From the NCBI GenBank assembly GCA_027488055.1, contig JAIYCK010000367.1, forward strand, positions 1 to 6,790: 6,790 nt of DNA, given 5' to 3'. The translations under genes were made by a program, and so were the position numbers. This DNA comes from Flavobacteriales bacterium. Its GTDB lineage: Bacteria > Bacteroidota > Bacteroidia > Flavobacteriales_D > Sanyastnellaceae. Under the pieces are notes generated by a model, which saw only the letters and a list, made by a program, of their open reading frames with translations, ran no database searches and had not been told where the DNA came from. Below, one piece after another: positions 1 through 4,444 of this stretch (position 1 is the stretch's first letter; every line of letters starts with the position of its first letter).

Positions 1-656
1 ACTTGATAGTTCTGTTTATTTTCAAGTGGCCTGCTATTTAGTTTATCACCAAATTCATATTGGTTGGCCGCCGTATTCATTACATACCCTCCTGGAATGT
101 AGACATCATCGTTATTTTGGGTCTCACTTGTTTGATAGTTGGGATCGAACAGGTTTTGTATGGACCGAAGAATACACGTGTTGATCACTTTGAAATTCTT
201 TGATTCTATGGCTAAGGACCAGAGGCTCGATTCGAAGTAATCGTTATAAATCAGATCGCCACTTGCTTCTACACCCGTGTTTGTGAAGGAAGTTGGCTGG
301 ACGTTATATATCACGAGCTTTGGATTGAGCTTTTTAAAATAGCGACTCAAAAGCACCTCTGTTTGAATTGGTGTTTGCACGCTGGATCCGAGGTTAAAGA
401 TTTTAATATTCTGCTCGTCGAAAAAACGGGGGTCATAACCCCTGTATGCATCTGAAGCACCAAGAACAAGGACGTCGATATTTTCCTTAGCTTTCACTTC
501 TTGCAGTCTCTTTTTTAGGAACCCCTTTAAGCCATAGTTGTAGTTGAAAAACTGCGTGTATTTCGTTGGAAGAACAGTCAGAGTTATTGCCAATAAACAA
601 CAATAAACAATCGATGAAAAAATGGAGAATGCCAATATTCTATAGATCCACTTCAT
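1..656 (-). CDS. Membrane-anchored SGNH/DltD-like protein, partial (3' end outside window)
   Basis: The frame is open from an ATG at 656-654 to the left edge: 218 codons, with the C-terminus missing. Residues 5-29 form one hydrophobic segment after a short basic start (MKWIYR), so the rest most likely lies in the periplasm. An SGNH-hydrolase-like core follows. It has a beta-strand plus nucleophile-elbow motif VLVLGASDAYRGYDP (residues 62-76, candidate Ser68), a second block FNLGSSVQTP (87-96), and a strand ending YNVQPTSF (117-124) that resembles the third block of DltD/AlgJ-like proteins. The C-terminal Asp/His block of the catalytic set would lie outside the window. The start sits 3 bases after the MBOAT stop codon, so the two genes are almost surely one transcript. 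Proteins of this kind accompany MBOAT enzymes and help acylate or deacylate surface polymers. SGNH membership is a motif-level call; the exact reaction is not determined. Confidence 0.75.
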   Translation of the reverse strand, partial: MKWIYRILAFSIFSSIVYCCLLAITLTVLPTKYTQFFNYNYGLKGFLKKRLQEVKAKENIDVLVLGASDAYRGYDPRFFDEQNIKIFNLGSSVQTPIQTEVLLSRYFKKLNPKLVIYNVQPTSFTNTGVEASGDLIYNDYFESSLWSLAIESKNFKVINTCILRSIQNLFDPNYQTSETQNNDDVYIPGGYVMNTAANQYEFGDKLNSRPLENKQNYQ

Positions 657-659
657 AGT

Positions 660-2105
660 TTAGAATTGTTGATAAACGAAAGGCGTGATAGAGGATTGCA
701 TTGTCAGGCCAATGAGAAAAATCACAAATGCATAGGCACACCAACGGAGAATAAAGTGTCGATGGGGAAGAATATTTTGCAGAGGAAATTCTTTTCGCCG
801 ACCTAGCCATTCTATGAGAATGAATGCCGAGATGATACAAGAGCCATAAAACATTGCGAAGTTCAAATCAATGGGACGGACCCAGCCTTTGACGAGAAGA
901 TTCTGTATGAAGTGCAAAGCCTTCTGAGGCGACTCCGAGGTAAAAATTACATCCGCAATGCTCACGAGGCAGAATACACCAACTATTCTTAAGAAGGTCC
1001 TAAAATTGAGAGACTCTAGCACTTGATTTTTTTTGCCTGAAATTTTTTTGCCCTTGGCGAGAGGCAGGATGAAAAAGCAACCGTGGAGAATTCCGAACAT
1101 GATGAAGGTGATGTTTGGCCCATGCCAAATACCACAAACAATCATGTTGATGAGGATGGCCAAAAACAAACCGAGATTACCGAGGTTTCGAAACGCGATA
1201 GTGAGCGGAGTAAAGACATGACTGGTGAGCCAAATGGTAAGAGAGATATGCCACCTTCTCCAAAATTCGACAATAGATGTTGAAAAAAACGGGTAATTGA
1301 AATTTCTGGTAATCTCAAAACCGATAACCATAGCTACAGCTTCGGCCATGTCGCAATAACCACTGAAGTCGGCATAAATTTGAATGGCAATTGCAAAAGC
1401 AGCGAGCAGAAGAATAAAGGACGAGTATTGCTCACAATTGCTCACAATAGGATTTGCCAAGTTCCCACATGCAGAAGAAATCGTCAGTTTTTTGAAGAGG
1501 CCCCACAAGAACTTAACTCCGGCTTGATTGAGTTTGGCAGCATTAAAAGCCCTGTGCACAGCAGATTGTTTTGAGAATACACCGGAAGTATCGATGGGAC
1601 CTGCCAAAACACATGGAAAAAACGCGATGTAATTAAAGAAGTTCAGCCAATCTTCGATTGGACTTGTTTTTCGCTTGTAGACATCCAATACATACCCAAG
1701 ACCACGGAAAACAAAATAGCTGATGCCAATTGGGATGGCAATGCTATAAAAATTGGGGATTTGGTTCAGATCATGATAGCCAAGCAACGATGCAATAGAG
1801 GCGATATAAAAGCCAACATATTTGAAGTAAAACAGAACGCCAACATTAAAAAAAACAGCGAGGTTTTTCCAGTTTTTTTTCTGTTGTAATAATGAGGCCG
1901 AGCCGACTTTTCTGCCCAACGAAAAGTTGGCCCATGAAAAGAGGATCAACAGTGGAATGAATTCGAAATTCCAAATACCATAGATGGCGTAGCTCCCGGC
2001 AAGTAAAACTACGTTTTGAGCCTTGGCTGTTTTGACGATGGGACTCCAATAAAGGGCCATAAACAGCATGAAGAAGACAAGGAATTCAAAAGAGAAAAAG
2101 GACAT
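660..2105 (-). CDS. MBOAT-family membrane-bound O-acyltransferase (DltB/AlgI-like)
   Basis: This is a 481-residue, strongly hydrophobic protein with about ten likely membrane segments, a usual length for bacterial MBOAT proteins. Family landmarks appear in order: PIGISYFVFRGLGYVLDVYK (125-144), FFPCVLAGPI (162-171), YADFSGYCDMA (244-254), FWRRWHISLT (281-290) and CGIWHGPN (324-331). His328 in the WHG motif is the expected catalytic/channel histidine, and a second HG is at 341-342. Such enzymes pass an acyl group from a cytoplasmic thioester donor across the membrane to an exported polymer, as in D-alanylation by DltB or alginate acetylation by AlgI. ATG 2105-2103 is the first start after an in-frame stop. 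It has no Shine-Dalgarno sequence; the upstream stretch is C-rich. It is the first gene of the leftward operon, followed by the SGNH protein and divergent from the carrier-protein gene. The usual RDY segment after the WRRWH motif is replaced (TSH, 294-296). The family call is secure; donor and acceptor are inferred only. Confidence 0.95.
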   Translation of the reverse strand: MSFFSFEFLVFFMLFMALYWSPIVKTAKAQNVVLLAGSYAIYGIWNFEFIPLLILFSWANFSLGRKVGSASLLQQKKNWKNLAVFFNVGVLFYFKYVGFYIASIASLLGYHDLNQIPNFYSIAIPIGISYFVFRGLGYVLDVYKRKTSPIEDWLNFFNYIAFFPCVLAGPIDTSGVFSKQSAVHRAFNAAKLNQAGVKFLWGLFKKLTISSACGNLANPIVSNCEQYSSFILLLAAFAIAIQIYADFSGYCDMAEAVAMVIGFEITRNFNYPFFSTSIVEFWRRWHISLTIWLTSHVFTPLTIAFRNLGNLGLFLAILINMIVCGIWHGPNITFIMFGILHGCFFILPLAKGKKISGKKNQVLESLNFRTFLRIVGVFCLVSIADVIFTSESPQKALHFIQNLLVKGWVRPIDLNFAMFYGSCIISAFILIEWLGRRKEFPLQNILPHRHFILRWCAYAFVIFLIGLTMQSSITPFVYQQF

Positions 2106-2127
2106 GTCGTGCGGGGGCTGAAGAGAA

Positions 2128-2143
2128 TGAGTTTATTAACTCA
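2128..2143. repeat. Perfect 6-bp inverted repeat (TGAGTT-TATT-AACTCA)
   Basis: The two arms TGAGTT (2128-2133) and AACTCA (2138-2143) are perfectly complementary around a 4-base TATT centre. The repeat lies 23 bases upstream of the MBOAT start codon and about 40 bases left of the rightward promoter element, a plausible place for an operator. It could also be chance in AT-rich DNA, and no regulator gene is visible nearby. Confidence 0.4.
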
Positions 2144-2183
2144 ATTTTATTGGCGAAGATAAGAGTTTTTGACATAGAGATAG

Positions 2184-2191
2184 TATATTTG
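2184..2191 (+). promoter_or_regulatory. Candidate Bacteroidota -7 promoter element (TATATTTG)
   Basis: TATATTTG matches the TAnnTTTG consensus of the Bacteroidota primary sigma factor exactly. It ends 32 bases before the carrier-protein ATG, which would give a short leader of roughly 25-30 bases. The weak point is the -33 partner: the nearest TTTG (2168-2171) is only 12 bases upstream, shorter than the usual spacing of about 19. Confidence 0.45.
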
Positions 2192-2223
2192 TGACCCAAA
2201 GCAATAAATTAATCTGACTCTAG

Positions 2224-2472
2224 ATGACCAAAGAAAGAGTGTTAGAAGAGGTAAACAATATTTTCCGTGAAGTGCTGGAAAATGAGCTTATAGTGATATT
2301 ACCAGAAACTGTTGCCGACGATATTGAGGAGTGGGATTCTTTGACTCATATTCATCTTGTGGTGCAAATGGAAAAACACTTTAAGATTAAATTCTCATCG
2401 ATGGAAATCCAATCATGGAACAACGCCGGTGAAATGGTAGACTCAATAGCAGCCAAGGCTCCAGCACAATAG
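2224..2472 (+). CDS. Free-standing acyl carrier protein (phosphopantetheine-binding)
   Basis: This 82-residue protein has the size and pattern of a discrete acyl/D-alanyl carrier protein. It has a first helix (about residues 3-18), an acidic loop, then the phosphopantetheine attachment motif EEWDSLTHIHLV (35-46). Ser39 in the Asp-Ser-Leu triplet is the predicted attachment site. A helix-II/III region follows (KHFKIKFSSMEI, 51-62) and a final helix to about residue 76. An in-frame TAG directly before ATG 2224 fixes the start, and there is no Shine-Dalgarno sequence. The next gene, of the FkbH family, starts 8 bases after the stop; such enzymes load or act on acyl groups tethered to a discrete carrier protein. 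The housekeeping fatty-acid ACP usually sits next to fab genes, and none is present, so this looks like a dedicated carrier. No phosphopantetheinyl transferase is visible, so one encoded elsewhere would have to activate it. Confidence 0.93.
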   Translation: MTKERVLEEVNNIFREVLENELIVILPETVADDIEEWDSLTHIHLVVQMEKHFKIKFSSMEIQSWNNAGEMVDSIAAKAPAQ

Positions 2473-2480
2473 ATAACCTT

Positions 2481-4229
2481 ATGGAAACCTTTTTGGAGCT
2501 CAAGCGCAATTCTAAGAAGCCGACAGATGGCTTTGATCGATTTAATTTGGCCGTATTAGGAGATAGCGCAACACAATTTTTAAAGATTGGCTTGATAGGG
2601 TCTGCTTGGAATGCCAGGATACAATTGGATTTGTGGGAGGCGGATTTTGATCAAATACTCAATCAGGTATTTGATATGAACTCAGATCTTTATGAGTCAA
2701 ATCGAGACGGTGTTTTGTTGTATTATTCATCAGAGAAGCTCTGGCATAAATTCAACAAGACCAATGCAGACGAAAGAGAAGGTTTTGCATCCAAGTATAT
2801 AGCTGAAATCGAAGAGGTTATTCAAACAATCGGTTCGAGAAGTGAAGCAAAAATTATCATTTACAACCTCGCTGAATTTGATGATGCTGTATTTGGAAAT
2901 CTGACTAACCGTGTAACCGGTTCTTTTCTTTTTCAGATTCGTAAATTCAATTATGAGCTTATGTTGTTGTCTCAGAGGACAGCATCATTGTTTGTAGTCG
3001 ATTTGAATGCAGTTCAATCAAGAATGGGCAGAGAGCATTTTCATGCGGCAAATATTCAGATTAACTCAGACGTCATGATGTCGCTTGAGGCAACGGCACA
3101 AGTGGCGCAGCAAACACTAAAGCTGATCGCTTCGATGAAGGGGAGATCGAAAAAGTGCCTTATTCTGGATCTTGACAATACACTTTGGGGAGGAATCGTT
3201 GGTGATGATGGATATGAGCACCTTCAAATTGGGAGTTTGGGCATCGGTAAAGCCTTTTCTAATTTGCAGTGGTGGGCGAAAAGACTGCAAGAGCGAGGCA
3301 TTATTTTGGCGGTTTGCAGTAAGAATTTCGAAGAGGTAGCCAAAGAACCTTTTGAAAAGCATCCCGACATGGTGCTGAAGTTGTCTGATATTGCTGTATT
3401 TGTCGCTAATTGGGAAAACAAGGCTGACAACATTCGTCATATTCAGCAGATTTTGAATATTGGTTTTGATTCAATGGTTTTCTTGGATGATAATCCTTTT
3501 GAGCGAAATATTGTGAGAACTAGTTTGCCCGAGGTATTGGTTCCCGAATTGCCGGAGGACCCTGCACTTTACCTTGAATATTTGCAGGCTCAAAATATTT
3601 TCGACACGATCATTTATTCTTCATTTGACAAACAGCGAACAGAGCAATATCAAACGGAAGCTAAGAGAGCGACACTTTTGGCAAGCTTTACCAATGAGTC
3701 AGAGTATTTGCAAAGCCTGAATATGACTTGCGAAGTGGAAGCACCAAATAGGTTTAACATCCCACGAATTGCGCAGCTATCACAAAGGTCAAATCAATTC
3801 AATCTCAGGACAGTAAGGCTGACTGAGGCAGATCTTCTTAGGTGGGAGAACGACAAGTCATACGAGGTCATGAGTTTTTCATTGGCAGATCGCTACGGGG
3901 ATTATGGTTTGGTTTGCGTGGTTATTTTAAAGGACCAAGGAAATCGACAGACTTTTATTGAAAATTGGTTTATGAGTTGCCGGGTTTTAAAACGCGGCAT
4001 GGAAAATTTTACTTTAAATACCATTGTTGAAAAAGCCATTGAGAGGGGGTGGGATAGGATTCATGGAGAGTATATTCCAACAACCAAAAACGCGATGGTT
4101 TCGAGCCATTTTTCTGAGTTGGGATTTCTAGGTTATAATGGGCTGTGGACATTGGAGGTCAGTGATTATGAGCGTAAAGAAACCTTTATCTCTAAATTAA
4201 AAAATCCAATGATCGTTCAACCTTTGTGA
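2481..4229 (+). CDS. FkbH-like HAD-superfamily (subfamily IIIC) protein, probable acyl-carrier loading enzyme
   Basis: This 582-residue protein has the three-part FkbH layout. The N-terminal part (about 20-215) is an alpha/beta domain with an SGNH-like strand and loop, LAVLGDSATQ (23-32). The central HAD domain (about 222-380) has motif I DLDNTLWGGIVGDDG (230-244; nucleophile Asp230, acid/base Asp232), motif II CSKN (279-282), Lys314 as the motif III lysine, and motif IV FLDDNPFER (334-342). The C-terminal acetyltransferase-like domain (about 408-565) has SQRSNQFNLRT (434-444), RYGDYGLV (471-478) and SCRVLKRGMENF (499-510). Characterised FkbH-family enzymes from polyketide pathways take 1,3-bisphosphoglycerate, remove phosphate and place glyceryl on a carrier-protein thiol. 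All core HAD residues are present, so the protein should be active. The carrier-protein gene 8 bases upstream is the obvious partner. The family is certain; glyceryl as the acyl group is inferred from relatives and could be another small hydroxyacyl group. Confidence 0.93.
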   Translation: METFLELKRNSKKPTDGFDRFNLAVLGDSATQFLKIGLIGSAWNARIQLDLWEADFDQILNQVFDMNSDLYESNRDGVLLYYSSEKLWHKFNKTNADEREGFASKYIAEIEEVIQTIGSRSEAKIIIYNLAEFDDAVFGNLTNRVTGSFLFQIRKFNYELMLLSQRTASLFVVDLNAVQSRMGREHFHAANIQINSDVMMSLEATAQVAQQTLKLIASMKGRSKKCLILDLDNTLWGGIVGDDGYEHLQIGSLGIGKAFSNLQWWAKRLQERGIILAVCSKNFEEVAKEPFEKHPDMVLKLSDIAVFVANWENKADNIRHIQQILNIGFDSMVFLDDNPFERNIVRTSLPEVLVPELPEDPALYLEYLQAQNIFDTIIYSSFDKQRTEQYQTEAKRATLLASFTNESEYLQSLNMTCEVEAPNRFNIPRIAQLSQRSNQFNLRTVRLTEADLLRWENDKSYEVMSFSLADRYGDYGLVCVVILKDQGNRQTFIENWFMSCRVLKRGMENFTLNTIVEKAIERGWDRIHGEYIPTTKNAMVSSHFSELGFLGYNGLWTLEVSDYERKETFISKLKNPMIVQPL

Positions 4230-4357
4230 CGTACGCGGCGTCTTATCCAACAGAAAAACCCTCGCGACCCCATTGTTAACAACTTGTTCGCATCCAAATA
4301 TTTTGGCTAATGGAATTAGCGAATTTTGAAGAATACATAGTTTACGACCTTAACAGA
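4230..4357. other. Intergenic region between the FkbH-like and secreted-protein genes
   Basis: This 128-base gap has no gene of its own. No strong terminator is seen: the only hairpin at its left edge has a 4-5 bp stem and no T-run. No exact TAnnTTTG promoter element is present; TATTTTGG (4299-4306) is a poor match. An in-frame ATG at 4310-4312 lies in its right half and would lengthen the next protein by 16 residues. Confidence 0.5.
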
Positions 4358-4444
4358 ATGTTTCAAATCATCAAGAATAGAAGAGTAATCCTAGGGCTTA
4401 TTTGTTTGTTGGGCTTGATGTGTCTAGTCCCAAGCGCTAGTGCC
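4358..4444 (+). other. Signal peptide of the secreted repeat protein
   Basis: Residues 1-29 have a positive n-region (Lys6, Arg8, Arg9), a hydrophobic core rich in Leu, Ile, Val and Gly, and an Ala-x-Ala ending (ASA, 27-29) before Asn30. This fits Sec export and signal peptidase I. It is not a lipoprotein signal: the cysteines at 16 and 22 are inside the core with no lipobox before the cut. Confidence 0.8.

Larger units (their letters stand above)
2106..2223. promoter_or_regulatory. Divergent intergenic region between the MBOAT and carrier-protein genes
   Basis: This 118-base, AT-rich spacer must hold the start signals for both the leftward MBOAT-SGNH pair and the rightward carrier protein-FkbH pair, because nothing else separates them. 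It contains an inverted repeat (2128-2143) and a rightward TAnnTTTG element (2184-2191). I found no convincing TAnnTTTG element for the leftward transcript. The nearest is TAAAATTG read on the minus strand (2149-2142), which has one mismatch and no clear upstream partner. Confidence 0.6.

Noticed and set aside
1033..1574. Several 62-66 codon plus-strand open frames
   Set aside because: They are antisense to the conserved core of the MBOAT gene, overlap each other in different frames and show no protein-like features.
2169..2174. Perfect TTGACA, as in a classical -35 box
   Set aside because: No -10 sequence lies about 17 bases downstream, and TATATT is only 9 bases away. Classical sigma-70 spacing is not met, and the host appears to use the Bacteroidota-type promoter.
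3117..3440. Minus-strand open frames of 107 and 69 codons
   Set aside because: They lie antisense to the HAD catalytic core of the FkbH-like gene, whose conserved motifs identify the real coding strand.
4228..4242. Possible terminator hairpin (GACG...CGTC) after the FkbH-like gene
   Set aside because: The stem is only 4 bp plus a wobble pair, it overlaps the stop codon and no T-run follows, so it is too weak to call.
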